DNA from: Bailinhaonella thermotolerans
Lineage (GTDB): Bacteria; Actinomycetota; Actinomycetes; Streptosporangiales; Streptosporangiaceae
DNA: 64,000 bases
Reading direction: 5' to 3'
Assembly (NCBI RefSeq): GCF_003594875.1
Contig: NZ_QZEY01000020.1
Coordinates: 104,260-168,259 of the forward strand
The translations under genes were made by a program, and so were the position numbers. Under the pieces are notes generated by a model that worked only from the letters and a program-made list of their open reading frames with translations, was not told the origin of the DNA and ran no database searches. Below are positions 41,658-50,034 of the stretch, piece after piece. Position 1 is the first letter of the stretch; each line of letters opens with the position of its first letter.

Positions 41658-41688
41658 GGGCGCCCCGCCGATCTCCGGCGGGGCGCCC
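41658..41688. terminator. 13-bp perfect hairpin upstream of the PBP gene
   Basis: GGGCGCCCCGCCG (41658-41670) pairs perfectly with 41676-41688 across a 5-base loop. It lies downstream of the MFS/small-ORF transcript and about 85 bp upstream of the PBP start, so it probably stops read-through into the PBP gene. Confidence 0.7.
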
Positions 41689-41769
41689 CACGCGTGGTGC
41701 CGATGTGGCGGTCGCCTCCTCGGCGAGTGGCACAACACGGCTCCAGCCGAACGGTATTCCGTGAAGGCT

Positions 41770-41976
41770 TTATTTGCGGCCCGGGGGACACAGACCACAT
41801 CGGCCCCCCGACTCTAACCGATCCCCGCCCGCGGTCCCCGCCCCAGCCCCAACCTTTACCCGCTTGGGGCGGTCACCGGCATCGGCATGTGCCGGCGCGG
41901 CGTGGATGAGGTCCCGGCTGAGCTTCGCCGCGAGGCGCTGGAGGACCATCCGCAAGGGGGGTGTTCCGGCGGTCAT
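41770..41976 (-). CDS. Possible small protein translationally coupled to MFS gene
   Basis: A 68-residue frame whose ATG overlaps the MFS stop codon as ATGA. The first 30 residues (TPPLRMVLQRLAAKLSRDLI) look like an ordinary helical protein; the remainder is Gly/Ala rich with a late CGLC. I know no family match. The coupling is suggestive, but the short length and the compositional change in the second half argue for caution. Nothing else is recognised between this frame and the PBP gene except a hairpin. Confidence 0.25.
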   Translation of the reverse strand: MTAGTPPLRMVLQRLAAKLSRDLIHAAPAHADAGDRPKRVKVGAGAGTAGGDRLESGGRCGLCPPGRK

Positions 41977-43157
41977 GCCTGATGGCGGGGGCGGCCGGTG
42001 AGCAGGACCAGCAGGGCCGTGGCGCTGCAGGCCAGTCCGAGGGCGGCCAGGGCGTTCCAGCCATGGGCGGGGTAGAGAGCCGAGGCCAGAGTGCTGCCGA
42101 CGGCGCCGGCGAGGACATTGGCGGACATGTAGGCGGTGGTGACGCGGGCCGTCTGGGTGGGGCGCGCGGTGATGAGCGCGGACTGGTTGGTGATGTGCTG
42201 GGCTTGCATCCCAGCGTCGAGCAGCGCCACAGCCAAGATCACGACTGCCACTCCGGCGAGTCCGCCGCCGTCGGAGGCCACGGAGACGGCCCAGGCGGTC
42301 GCTGTGGCCGCCCAGCCGATCCGGGAGACCAGCGCCCCGTGACCGTGGTCGAACCAGGCGCCGGTGTTCTTGGCGACCAGTGCTCCGGCGAGCCCGATGA
42401 GGCCGAACAGCCCGATGGTCAGGTCGGTGAAGCGGTACGGAGGCTCGGACAGCCGGAGCGTCAAGCCGGTCCACAGGAGGTTGAACGAGACGAATCCGAG
42501 GGCGCCGATCAGCATGCGGCGCTGGACGAACCGGTCCCGGGCGGCGAGGCGCGCCACCGAGGCGAGCAGGCGGGTGTAACCGGAGGGGGGCCGGACGGCC
42601 CGGGACGGGGGGAAGGCGGACAGGAGGATGGCGGCGGCCACGGTGAGAACGGCGCCGGCGAGATAGGTGACGCGCCAATCGAAGGCGGTGCTGATGAACC
42701 CGCTGATGCTGCGGGAGAACAGGATCCCCAACAGGACACCGCTCATGACGACACCGGTCGAGCGCCCACGCTGCTGGGGCGGGGTGAGGGCCGCGGCGTA
42801 GGGCAGCAGGACCATCGCGGCGGCACCGCCCAGTCCCACCGCGACGCTGGCGGCCACCGCGATGACGAGCTGGTTGCACAGGGCCATGACCAGCATCGCG
42901 GCCGCCTGGACCGCCAGCAGCGCCTGCGTCAGGCGCCGCCGCTCCACCAGATCGGCCAGCGGAACCAGCAGCGACTGGGCCAGACCGTTGCCGATGAGGG
43001 TCGCCACGACGACCAGGGCCGCCCGGCTCGCCGAGGTGGACAGCGAAGCGGCCAGGGAGGCCAGGATCGGTTGGCTGTAGTACAGGTTGGCCACGGTGCC
43101 GGCCGCGACGAACGCGAGCAGCCCCGCCCTGACGTGCGTGGATTCGGTGATCGTCAT
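41973..43157 (-). CDS. MFS transporter (12 TM, YnfM/AraJ-like exporter)
   Basis: A 394-residue transporter with 12 helices. The start TVANLYYSQPILASLAASLS is typical of the branch that includes putative arabinose or drug exporters; motif A is LVPLADLVERRRLTQ and motif C-like GVVMSGVLLGILFSRSISGF. The ATG at 43157 is about 100 bp from the divergent XRE regulator, which probably controls it. Third-position GC is slightly lower than in flanking genes, as it is in the regulator, hinting that the pair travels together. Confidence 0.87.
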   Translation of the reverse strand: MTITESTHVRAGLLAFVAAGTVANLYYSQPILASLAASLSTSASRAALVVVATLIGNGLAQSLLVPLADLVERRRLTQALLAVQAAAMLVMALCNQLVIAVAASVAVGLGGAAAMVLLPYAAALTPPQQRGRSTGVVMSGVLLGILFSRSISGFISTAFDWRVTYLAGAVLTVAAAILLSAFPPSRAVRPPSGYTRLLASVARLAARDRFVQRRMLIGALGFVSFNLLWTGLTLRLSEPPYRFTDLTIGLFGLIGLAGALVAKNTGAWFDHGHGALVSRIGWAATATAWAVSVASDGGGLAGVAVVILAVALLDAGMQAQHITNQSALITARPTQTARVTTAYMSANVLAGAVGSTLASALYPAHGWNALAALGLACSATALLVLLTGRPRHQA

Positions 43158-43259
43158 GCGGCCCATCCTCGGCGGGCCGCCGGGGACGCGGCAGGCCGAG
43201 ATGTGCCTGGCCATGGCGTGGCCACCCATCCCGGTCCCGGGGCATGCCACGGTGGAGGC

Positions 43260-44123
43260 ATGACGCTGGACGATCCCCGTGAGGAACTGGCCGCCTTTCT
43301 CCGCCACCGCCGCGCACAGGTCTCACCCGAGCAGGTGGGGCTGCCGCGATCGGGCGGACGACGGGTGCCGGGGCTGCGGCGGGAGGAACTGGCCATCGTC
43401 GCCGGGGTCAGCCCTGACCACTACCAGCGCATCGAGCAGGGCCGGGTCCGTCCGTCGGCTCAGGTCCTCGATGCCATCGCCACCGCACTCGCCCTTGACG
43501 ACGTCGAACGCGCCCACCTGCACACCCTTGCCGAGAACCTGCGGGCGCCGCTCGCCATCAGGCCCGGCGCGAGGCGCTCCGATCCGAAGATGCGAGGCCT
43601 CAAGGATCTCTTGGAATCCTTCTCCGGGCCCGCCTTCGCGTTGAACCACTGCCGGGACGTCCTGGCGTGGAACCGGCTCGGCGCGGCCCTGGTCACCGAC
43701 TTCGCGTCGCTCCCTGCGCAGGATCGGAACATGGTGTGGCTGATGCTGACCGACCCCCGAATGCGTGATCTCTACGCCGACTGGAGGACCGGCGCGCAAG
43801 AGCAGGTCGCCATGCTCCGCCGGGCCGGCGGGCAGCACCCCGGCGATCCACGCATCGAGCGACTCGTCGGCCGGCTCGGCACCGCCTCCCCGGAATTCGT
43901 CCAGTGGTGGCCGGACCGGCGAGTCCACGAGAAGACCGCCGGCACGAAAACCCTCAACCACCCCGTGATCGGGCCGATCACCCTCGATTTCCACGTTCTG
44001 CGACCCGCGGCGACCCCGGACATCGAGCTCTTCGTCTACTACCCGACCACACCCGAAGCGCGGAACCTGCTCCTCGAGCTCGCCCGACGGTCGCCAACGG
44101 CATCCCGGGCACCGGCTCCCTGA
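43260..44123 (+). CDS. XRE family regulator with MmyB-like ligand-binding domain
   Basis: A 287-residue regulator. The HTH_31/XRE domain is EELAAFLRHRRAQVSPEQVG, followed by RREELAIVAGVSPDHYQRIE and RPSAQVLDAIATALALDDVE. The C-terminal MmyB-like domain (AFALNHCRDVLAWNRLGAAL, then DPRMRDLYADW and FHVLRPAATPDIELFVYYPT) is a PAS-like fold that binds fatty-acid-type ligands in family members. The arrangement divergent from an MFS or dehydrogenase gene is a common MmyB context. ATG at 43260 follows GGAGG. Confidence 0.9.
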   Translation: MTLDDPREELAAFLRHRRAQVSPEQVGLPRSGGRRVPGLRREELAIVAGVSPDHYQRIEQGRVRPSAQVLDAIATALALDDVERAHLHTLAENLRAPLAIRPGARRSDPKMRGLKDLLESFSGPAFALNHCRDVLAWNRLGAALVTDFASLPAQDRNMVWLMLTDPRMRDLYADWRTGAQEQVAMLRRAGGQHPGDPRIERLVGRLGTASPEFVQWWPDRRVHEKTAGTKTLNHPVIGPITLDFHVLRPAATPDIELFVYYPTTPEARNLLLELARRSPTASRAPAP

Positions 44124-44408
44124 GTCGCGGCGGTCGCTCCCGCCGCTCTCGGCCGTACCGGCTCACCGTCGATGCGCCTTCCCCAGGCGTCCAGGACCGC
44201 CCGCCGCATGGGGGCGGTCAGGGGCGTGTCGCCGAAAGGCATCACAAATCTCCCAGATCAGCGGGGTCGGCGCGGCCGATGACCCACAAGAGTGGTGGCG
44301 ACGGTGACCTGGGCCGGTTCCAGCCCGGCATGCCGACGGGGGCGGGCTCCGACGGCTCTACGAGATCATGTGGCGACTTGTGCGGGTTCGAGGGAGGCGG
44401 GTGTGGTG

Positions 44409-45089
44409 ATGGATCGGCTTGAGCTGCTGGAGTACTACGAAGGATTGCTGGACTCCGCGCTGTCGGAAGGGTTCGCGTGGGCGGTGGCCGTACCGCTGGA
44501 AGGCGGTCCGGGAACCGGCGAGTTGGTGGCGCGATTGCGGCGGTGGGAGCATCCGCGGGCCGCCGAGTTGCTGGAGCCCTATGAACCCGAGGGGTTGCCA
44601 TCCGGGGAGAGTGACTTCTTTCCGTTGGATTCCGTGCACTACGGGCGCATGGGGGAGGCCACCGTCTTCACGCAGGGCAACGGCGCGCGGGTGCTGGATG
44701 ACGACGTGCTGGCCGAGCTGAGCCGCGGGGTGCGGCTGTGCGGCACATGGTGGTCGATCAACTCGTCCAATGATCTGGTGTACGCCGAGGACGGCCAGGT
44801 GCTGCTTCGCATGAACATGTGGGACTACTGGGTGGGGGGCACCGGCGGGCGCCGGGGCGGCCGACCCCACGTCCTGGACGAGGGGCTAACACTGGTCGCC
44901 GAGGCTCAGCGCCTCGGGCACACGAGCTGGAAGGCCGCCGCCCTGGCCATCGTCGAACTGCGCACCGGTGTCCACCTGGAGCTGGACTGGGTTCTGCGGC
45001 CGCAGCCCCTCGTGCTGATGACGCCGGAGTGGTATGACGGCCGCCCCGACGAAGTGCTCCCCGACTGGTTCCGGAAGACGCTGGGCTGA
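44409..45089 (+). CDS. Uncharacterised protein
   Basis: 226 residues with no membrane segment and no motif that I can name. It begins with an acidic helical part (LELLEYYEGLLDSALSEGFA), has a Trp-rich centre (CGTWWSINSSNDLVYAEDGQ, then LLRMNMWDYWVGGTGG) and ends ELDWVLRPQPLVLMTPEWYD. The centre recalls DUF6461-type proteins but the match is weak. In-frame GTGs at 44403 and 44406 are equally good starts after GGGAGGCGG. Codon third-position GC is lower than in neighbours, and flanking DNA has gene fragments, so recent acquisition is possible. Confidence 0.6.
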   Translation: MDRLELLEYYEGLLDSALSEGFAWAVAVPLEGGPGTGELVARLRRWEHPRAAELLEPYEPEGLPSGESDFFPLDSVHYGRMGEATVFTQGNGARVLDDDVLAELSRGVRLCGTWWSINSSNDLVYAEDGQVLLRMNMWDYWVGGTGGRRGGRPHVLDEGLTLVAEAQRLGHTSWKAAALAIVELRTGVHLELDWVLRPQPLVLMTPEWYDGRPDEVLPDWFRKTLG

Positions 45090-45185
45090 GAACAGCGCCC
45101 AGGACATGGCGGCCGTGCGGCGCGATCACCTCAAGCGGGAACTCAACAAGCGCGTAGAGAACTCGGACGACTGGCAGATCTGCCG

Positions 45186-45359
45186 CTACGGCCGCACCTG
45201 CCCGCCCTTGACGGCCCGCAGGAAGCCGTGCCAGGCCGCCGGCGAGAACGTGAGCACGGGACCGTGGGGGTCCTTGGAGTCGCGGACGGCGACGATGTCC
45301 GACGGAGCGGCGGCGACTTCGACGCACGCCCCTTCGCCCCGTCTCAGACAGCGCTGTAC
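45186..45359 (-). pseudogene. 5'-truncated DUF397 gene
   Basis: Minus-strand frame encoding GACVEVAAAPSDIVAVRDSK then DPHGPVLTFSPAAWHGFLRA, an unmistakable DUF397 C-terminal three quarters. The conserved start (WRKSSYS type) is missing: the frame is preceded by RCLRRGE and an in-frame TAG at 45360-45362 with no ATG or GTG between. DUF397 genes normally lie beside an XRE regulator of the same small regulatory system; the nearest XRE gene is 1 kb away and belongs to another context. It looks like a leftover of a deleted XRE-DUF397 pair. Confidence 0.65.
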
Positions 45360-45413
45360 CTATCCCGCGGCCGGGACGGCTGCGGTCGTCGTCGGGCGGG
45401 GCGCGGGTGAGGG

Positions 45414-46298
45414 TCAGGGGGGTGGGGTGGTCAGGGTTTGGGTGAAGGTGCCGGTTGTGGGGGTGGGGGTGCCGCAGAGGAGGAGTTCCACCCGGTGGAC
45501 CAGGCGGGGGGAGGTGAGGGGGACGGCGGTGGTGCCGGGGAACCCGGTGGCGGCGGGGAGGGGGAGGAGGGTCAGGCCGTGTCCGGCGGCCACGAGTGCG
45601 GCGAGTACGGCGGGGTCGGCGCCCTCGAAGACGGGCCCGGGCGGGAAGGCGCCGGGTCCGGCGGCGGCGCGCAGGTCGGCGAGCGGGGCGGGGCAGGCGG
45701 GGGCGTCGATCCAGCGGGCGTCGGCGAGCGTGGTCAGGTCCAGCCCGGGGCGGGTGGCCAGGGGGTGACCGGCCGGGAGCAGGACGGCCAGCGGATCCTC
45801 GCTCACCCGCCGCGCCTCCACGCCGCCGACGCCCGGGAGGGGGTCGGTGGGCGCCGCCACGCCGCTGACCAGCCCGGCGTCCACCTCTCCCGCGGCCACC
45901 TGTCCGGCCACGGCCTCACGGGCCAGCAGGCGCACGCCGGTCCGGGCGCGGGGGTTCGCGGCGGCGGCGACGGCGAGCGCGCGGGCGGCGGCCGTACCGA
46001 ACGCGCCGGGGGAGGCGGCCACGAGCAGGCGCTCGGGCGGGGTGCGCACGAGCCGGGCCAGGTCGGTGCGGGCGGCGGCCAGGCGCAGCAGGATCGGGCC
46101 GGCGTGGTCGAGCAGCCGGGCCCCGGCCTCGGTGGGGGCGACGGGGCGGCGGCCGAGCAGCGGGGTCTTCAGGTCGGCCTCCAGCGCGGCGATGTGCTGG
46201 GAGACGGCCGACTGCGTGTAGCCGAGTTCGGCGGCGGCGGCCGAGAACGAGCCGAGCCGGGCGACGGTGACGAACGTGCGCAGCAGGTGCGTATCCAC
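45414..46298 (-). CDS. LysR family transcriptional regulator
   Basis: A 294-residue LysR protein. HTH: LLRTFVTVARLGSFSAAAAE followed by LGYTQSAVSQHIAALEADLK. The periplasmic-binding-protein-like effector domain follows from about residue 90, with ERLLVAASPGAFG and DPLAVLLPAGHPLATRPGLD. The tail is Pro/Thr rich. It is divergent from a glutamine-amidotransferase-like gene, with a GTAT-tcctg-ATAC LysR-type box between them. GTG at 46298. Confidence 0.9.
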   Translation of the reverse strand: MDTHLLRTFVTVARLGSFSAAAAELGYTQSAVSQHIAALEADLKTPLLGRRPVAPTEAGARLLDHAGPILLRLAAARTDLARLVRTPPERLLVAASPGAFGTAAARALAVAAAANPRARTGVRLLAREAVAGQVAAGEVDAGLVSGVAAPTDPLPGVGGVEARRVSEDPLAVLLPAGHPLATRPGLDLTTLADARWIDAPACPAPLADLRAAAGPGAFPPGPVFEGADPAVLAALVAAGHGLTLLPLPAATGFPGTTAVPLTSPRLVHRVELLLCGTPTPTTGTFTQTLTTPPP

Positions 46299-46307
46299 GA
46301 CGCATAA

Positions 46308-46320
46308 GTATTCCTGATAC
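46308..46320. promoter_or_regulatory. LysR-type box (T-N11-A palindrome)
   Basis: GTAT-TCCTG-ATAC is a 13-bp palindrome with the T-N11-A form typical of LysR binding sites, 10 bp upstream of the LysR start and about 50 bp from the divergent gene. Confidence 0.55.
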
Positions 46321-46367
46321 CCACCTCACGGATCATCGTTGGCGCTGAACGGGGGAGGCGCGCCACG

Positions 46368-47084
46368 ATGGGGCGCATGACGAGAATCGCCCTGGTGGCC
46401 GACCGGTCCCCGCACGTCCACGCCCACGCCCGCGTCCCCGCCCTGATCGAGGCGCTGCGGGAGGGCGAGGGTCTGGCGGTGGACCCGTACTGGATCGCGA
46501 CGCCCGACGCCGAGGACGCCGGCCTGCTGGCCGGCTTCGACGGGATCTGGATCATGCCGGGGAGCCCGTACCGCAGCGAGGCCGGCGCGATCACCGCCGC
46601 GCGGGTCGCCCGCGAGCGCGAGATCCCCTTCCTGGGCACCTGCGGCGGGTTCCAGCACGCCCTGCTGGAGTACGCCCGCGGCGTGTGCGGCCTGACCCGC
46701 CTGGCCCACGGCGAGGTGAGCGACGCCCCCGAGGAGGACCTGCTGATCGTGCCGCTGGCGTGCTCCCTGGCCGGGCACGAGTCCGCCGTCCACCTGACCC
46801 CCGGCTCTGTCGCCGAGCGCCTGCTGGGCGCGGAGTCCACCACCGGCCGCTACCACTGCGCCTACGGCCCCAGCCCCCGTCACACCCAGGCCCTGCAGGA
46901 GGCGGGGCTGCGCTTCACCGGTCACGACGACGACGGCGAGATCCGCGTCGCCGAGCTCCCCGGCCACCCCTTCTACCTGGCCACCCTCTTCCAGCCCGAG
47001 CTGTCCGGCGACGGCCCCCGGCCCCACCCCTTCATCCGCGCCTTCGCCGAGGCGGCCACCGCCCACGCGGCCGCCCGCCTCTAG
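46368..47084 (+). CDS. Class I glutamine amidotransferase-like protein (CTP-synthase C-domain related)
   Basis: A 238-residue GATase-fold protein. The nucleophile elbow is C92 in PFLGTCGGFQHALLEYARG, preceded by DGIWIMPGSPYRSEAGAITA. The position of the catalytic His-x-Glu dyad reads TLFQPELSG (Q209-P210-E211), so the usual His of FHPE is Gln. It belongs to the group annotated as CTP-synthase C-terminal-region-related proteins, whose activity is unknown and whose members may all share this change. ATG at 46368 follows GGGGGAGG. It is divergent from a LysR regulator. Confidence 0.8.
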   Translation: MGRMTRIALVADRSPHVHAHARVPALIEALREGEGLAVDPYWIATPDAEDAGLLAGFDGIWIMPGSPYRSEAGAITAARVAREREIPFLGTCGGFQHALLEYARGVCGLTRLAHGEVSDAPEEDLLIVPLACSLAGHESAVHLTPGSVAERLLGAESTTGRYHCAYGPSPRHTQALQEAGLRFTGHDDDGEIRVAELPGHPFYLATLFQPELSGDGPRPHPFIRAFAEAATAHAAARL

Positions 47085-47204
47085 GCCGTACGGCCGGCGG
47101 GGCCTTCAGGCCGTACGGCCGGAGCGCCTCGCGGCGCGGGGCGGGGGCGGCGCCGGGCGAGACCGCGCAGGCGGGCCCGCTCCGGCGGCGGGGGCGCCGG
47201 CGGT

Positions 47205-48140
47205 TCAGGCGGGGTCGGCGGCGCCGGGGGACGTGGCCAGGTCGTGGAGCAGGTCGAGCACGCGCCGCAGGTCGGGGTGTTCGCGGGTTCCCGCGCGGCT
47301 GACGGTGAAGACGGTCCGGGAGATGGGATGGACCAGCGGGTGCAGGCTGAGGGGCGCGGTCGCCTCCGGCAGCGCCATCCGCGGGATGAGGGCCGCGCCC
47401 GCGCCCGCGCCCACCATGGCCGCCAGCACGGCGAAGTCGGTGCTGCGCGCCCTGATGTCCGGGACGAAACCGGCAGCCCCGCAGGCCCGCTGGATCATCT
47501 CGTAGCAGGAGGTCTCCGGCCCCGGGGTCAGCCACGGCAGGTGCGCCGTCCGGGACAGGTCGGCCGGCTGCCCGGCCGCCAGCCCCAGCGCGGCGGCCTC
47601 GTGCGGGTGCAGGGCGAGCAGCACCGGTTCCTCCATGAGGACGGCCTGCTCGCAGGCGGTGGGGAAGCCGCGCGGCAGCACGGTGTAGCTGTGGACCAGG
47701 GCCAGGTCGGTCGCGCGCTTGCGCAGTTCGTCGAGGGCCTCGTCGGGCTCCTGGACCGTCAGGCGCAGTGACAGGGACGGGGCCCCGCCGGCGCCGGCGA
47801 GGCGTTCCCACAGGGGCGCGATGAGGGCGCGGGCCGCCGAGGCGAAGGCGGTGATCCGCACCACCCCGTGCCGGCCGCTGCGCAGGGCGGCCAGGCCGGA
47901 CTCGGCCGCCGCCAGCTCGGCCAGGATGATCTCGGCGTGGGCCACGAGCAGCTCCCCTGCCGGGGTCAGCCGCAGGGTGCGTCCCCGCTTCTCCACCACC
48001 GGCATGCCGGTCTCCTTCTGCAGCGCCGCCAGGTGCTGGGAGACGGCCGGCGGGGTCAGGTGCAGGGCCTCCGCGGTGGCCGCGACGGTCCCGTACGCGG
48101 CGAGGTGCTGGAGGATCCGCAGGCGGTGTACGTCAAGCAC
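47205..48140 (-). CDS. LysR family transcriptional regulator
   Basis: A 311-residue LysR protein: HTH LRILQHLAAYGTVAATAEAL and LHLTPPAVSQHLAALQKETG, then an effector domain starting HGVVRITAFASAARALIAPL and including QAVLMEEPVLLALHPHEAAA. GTG at 48140. It lies 69 bp downstream of the EamA transporter gene on the same strand and could be co-transcribed with it; EamA exporters are often regulated by LysR proteins, although usually divergent. Confidence 0.9.
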   Translation of the reverse strand: MLDVHRLRILQHLAAYGTVAATAEALHLTPPAVSQHLAALQKETGMPVVEKRGRTLRLTPAGELLVAHAEIILAELAAAESGLAALRSGRHGVVRITAFASAARALIAPLWERLAGAGGAPSLSLRLTVQEPDEALDELRKRATDLALVHSYTVLPRGFPTACEQAVLMEEPVLLALHPHEAAALGLAAGQPADLSRTAHLPWLTPGPETSCYEMIQRACGAAGFVPDIRARSTDFAVLAAMVGAGAGAALIPRMALPEATAPLSLHPLVHPISRTVFTVSRAGTREHPDLRRVLDLLHDLATSPGAADPA

Positions 48141-48209
48141 GGCGGCTCCTTGGTCGGTCCGGGCCGGCGGGGGTCCGGCGGCGCGGCGGGCGCCGTACGG
48201 CCGGCGTCC

Positions 48210-49163
48210 TCATCGTGCCGTCAGGGAGGGGTCGGCCGCGCGGCGGCCCGGGCCGGCGGCGGGCGGGTCCCCGTCCTCAGGGGCGGACGGGGGCCGCGCC
48301 GGCCTGCGCCGGTTGATCAGGACGACTCCCGCGACGCTGACCGCGCCGCCCGCCAGTTCGACGGGGTCGGGGACCTCGCCCAGCCAGAGGAGGGAGATGA
48401 CCAGGGCCGCCGGCGGCACGAGGTACAGCGCGGCGGTGGAGGCCGCGAGCGGCAGGCGGGCGACGGCGTAGGCCCAGATGACGAAGCCGAGCGCGGAGGG
48501 GAGCAGGCCCAGGTAGACCGCGGAGACCAGCGCGTCGGCCGGTGCGCGCAGGGTCGCGTGCCAGGTGGCGGGGATCAGCGGCAGGGCGAGGACGGTGCCG
48601 GCGGCCATCGCGTAGGTGGCGACCTCCAGGCCGGTGTAGCGGCGCAGCAGGGGCTTGGTGGCGAAGTGGTACACCCCCTGGCACACGGCGGCGGCCAGGA
48701 CGATGAGGGCGGAGACGGTGAAGCCGCCGGTGCCCGCGGCCAGGCTGACGATGGCCGCGCCGGCGATCGCGATGACGCTGCCCAGGACGATGTTCCGGCT
48801 CAGCCGCTCCTTGAGGAAGAGGCTTCCCAGCAGCACGCTGAAGACGGGGGCGATCGCGATCAGCAGGCTCGCCGTCCCGGCCGCCACCTCCACCTCGCCC
48901 CAGTTGAGCAGGACCTGGTAGGCGGTGACGCCGGTGGCCCCGCACAATGCGATCATGGGGAGGTCGCGGCGCCGGGGCAGGCGGACCTTCGCCAGAGGCG
49001 CCACCAGCAGCAGCGCCACGGCCGCGATCGCGATCCGCAGGAACGACAGCGCCTGCACCCCCAGCCCGTCGATGCCGACCCGGATGGCGGGGAAGGCCGA
49101 GGCCCAGAGCACGACGGTGCCGGCCAGGGCGAGGACGTGGGGGGAGACGAGGCGCGGGAGCAT
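48210..49163 (-). CDS. EamA/RhaT-type DMT-superfamily transporter
   Basis: A 317-residue protein with ten membrane helices in two five-helix EamA repeats. The first begins VLALAGTVVLWASAFPAIRV and contains ALCGATGVTAYQVLLNWGEV; the second includes GVYHFATKPLLRRYTGLEVA and LGLLPSALGFVIWAYAVARL. Such exporters move amino acids or metabolites. ATG at 49163. Upstream lies a short AT-rich stretch (49180-49250) with a promoter-like TTTGGAAACAAATACTAAC on this strand, unusual for this window. Confidence 0.9.
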   Translation of the reverse strand: MLPRLVSPHVLALAGTVVLWASAFPAIRVGIDGLGVQALSFLRIAIAAVALLLVAPLAKVRLPRRRDLPMIALCGATGVTAYQVLLNWGEVEVAAGTASLLIAIAPVFSVLLGSLFLKERLSRNIVLGSVIAIAGAAIVSLAAGTGGFTVSALIVLAAAVCQGVYHFATKPLLRRYTGLEVATYAMAAGTVLALPLIPATWHATLRAPADALVSAVYLGLLPSALGFVIWAYAVARLPLAASTAALYLVPPAALVISLLWLGEVPDPVELAGGAVSVAGVVLINRRRPARPPSAPEDGDPPAAGPGRRAADPSLTAR

Positions 49164-49248
49164 GCGCCCCAGGATCCCGGCTCACAAGGAAAAGAAAAAG
49201 TTAGTATTTGTTTCCAAAAGCCTCAGTCGTACTTATTCGTCCTGGTCA

Positions 49249-49992
49249 CTACGGAAGTCCGGACTCGCGCAGGGTGATGTTGAGACGGCCGCGCAGGCCC
49301 AGCCAGACGGGGGCGGTGCCCGGGAGGACCCGGGTGACCCCGTGGTAGGCCAGGCGCGACGGACCGCCGAAGACGAACAGGTCGCCCGACTCCAGGGGGA
49401 TGTCGGTCCAGGGGCGGCGGCGGGACTCGGTGTTGCCGAAGCGGAACAGGCCGGTGTCGCCGAGGCTGAGCGACACCACGGGGGCGGGGGAGCGCTCGTC
49501 CTTGTCCTGGTGCAGGCCCATGCGCGCGTTGTCGTCGTAGAAGTTCACCAGCGCGATGTCGGGCCGGTACCGGCCGGCCGCCGCGCCGCCCTCCCCATCG
49601 CCCGAGCCCGGCCCGGCGGCCCCGCCGGAGTCCGCGCCGTTCGCGCCCTGCCCCGGCTCCGCCGTACGGCCCGCGCCCGCGCCGCCGGGGGAGTAGGCGG
49701 CCAGGACGGCCGCGCGCCCGAGGTCGGCGAGCCAGGCGGGGAAGGGCTTGACGGGGACGCCGTCCACCGTGCGGCTGTAGCGGTAGTCCTGCCAGTGCCA
49801 GCCCAGGCAGACGGTGCGGACGGACATGACGCCGCCCCCGGGCAGCCGGGTGCGGCGCAGCCCCGCGGGCGGGCGGGCCCAGGCGCGGCAGGCCGCCAGC
49901 AGCTCGTGCTGCCGGTCGGGATCGAGCCAGCCGGGGACGAGCACGGCCCCGGGCGCGACCTCGACGCGTTCACGCGGCAGCAGGCTGTCCAT
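49249..49992 (-). CDS. alkB: AlkB-like 2OG-Fe(II) oxygenase (DNA/RNA alkylation repair)
   Basis: A 247-residue AlkB-family dioxygenase. The double-stranded beta helix carries LHQDKDERSP (HxD iron ligands), the distal His in RLAYHGVTRVLP, and the 2-oxoglutarate Arg in LRGRLNITLRESG. LVNFYDDNARMG and RPWTDIPLESGDLFVFGG are the conserved strands. It repairs methylated bases by oxidative demethylation. About 35 Gly/Ala/Pro-rich residues (roughly 103-140) are inserted between the N-terminal lid and the core, an odd low-complexity loop. It is last in a prs-nudix-alkB run. Confidence 0.88.
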   Translation of the reverse strand: MDSLLPRERVEVAPGAVLVPGWLDPDRQHELLAACRAWARPPAGLRRTRLPGGGVMSVRTVCLGWHWQDYRYSRTVDGVPVKPFPAWLADLGRAAVLAAYSPGGAGAGRTAEPGQGANGADSGGAAGPGSGDGEGGAAAGRYRPDIALVNFYDDNARMGLHQDKDERSPAPVVSLSLGDTGLFRFGNTESRRRPWTDIPLESGDLFVFGGPSRLAYHGVTRVLPGTAPVWLGLRGRLNITLRESGLP

Positions 49993-50034
49993 CACCCCAG
50001 GTTAGGCACCCCCGCGGGGAGCGGAGAACGCGCC

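Noticed and set aside
46368..47084. Selenoprotein possibility for the GATase-like gene, since some relatives carry selenocysteine
   Set aside because: The nucleophile position is an ordinary Cys codon and there is no in-frame TGA within the gene.
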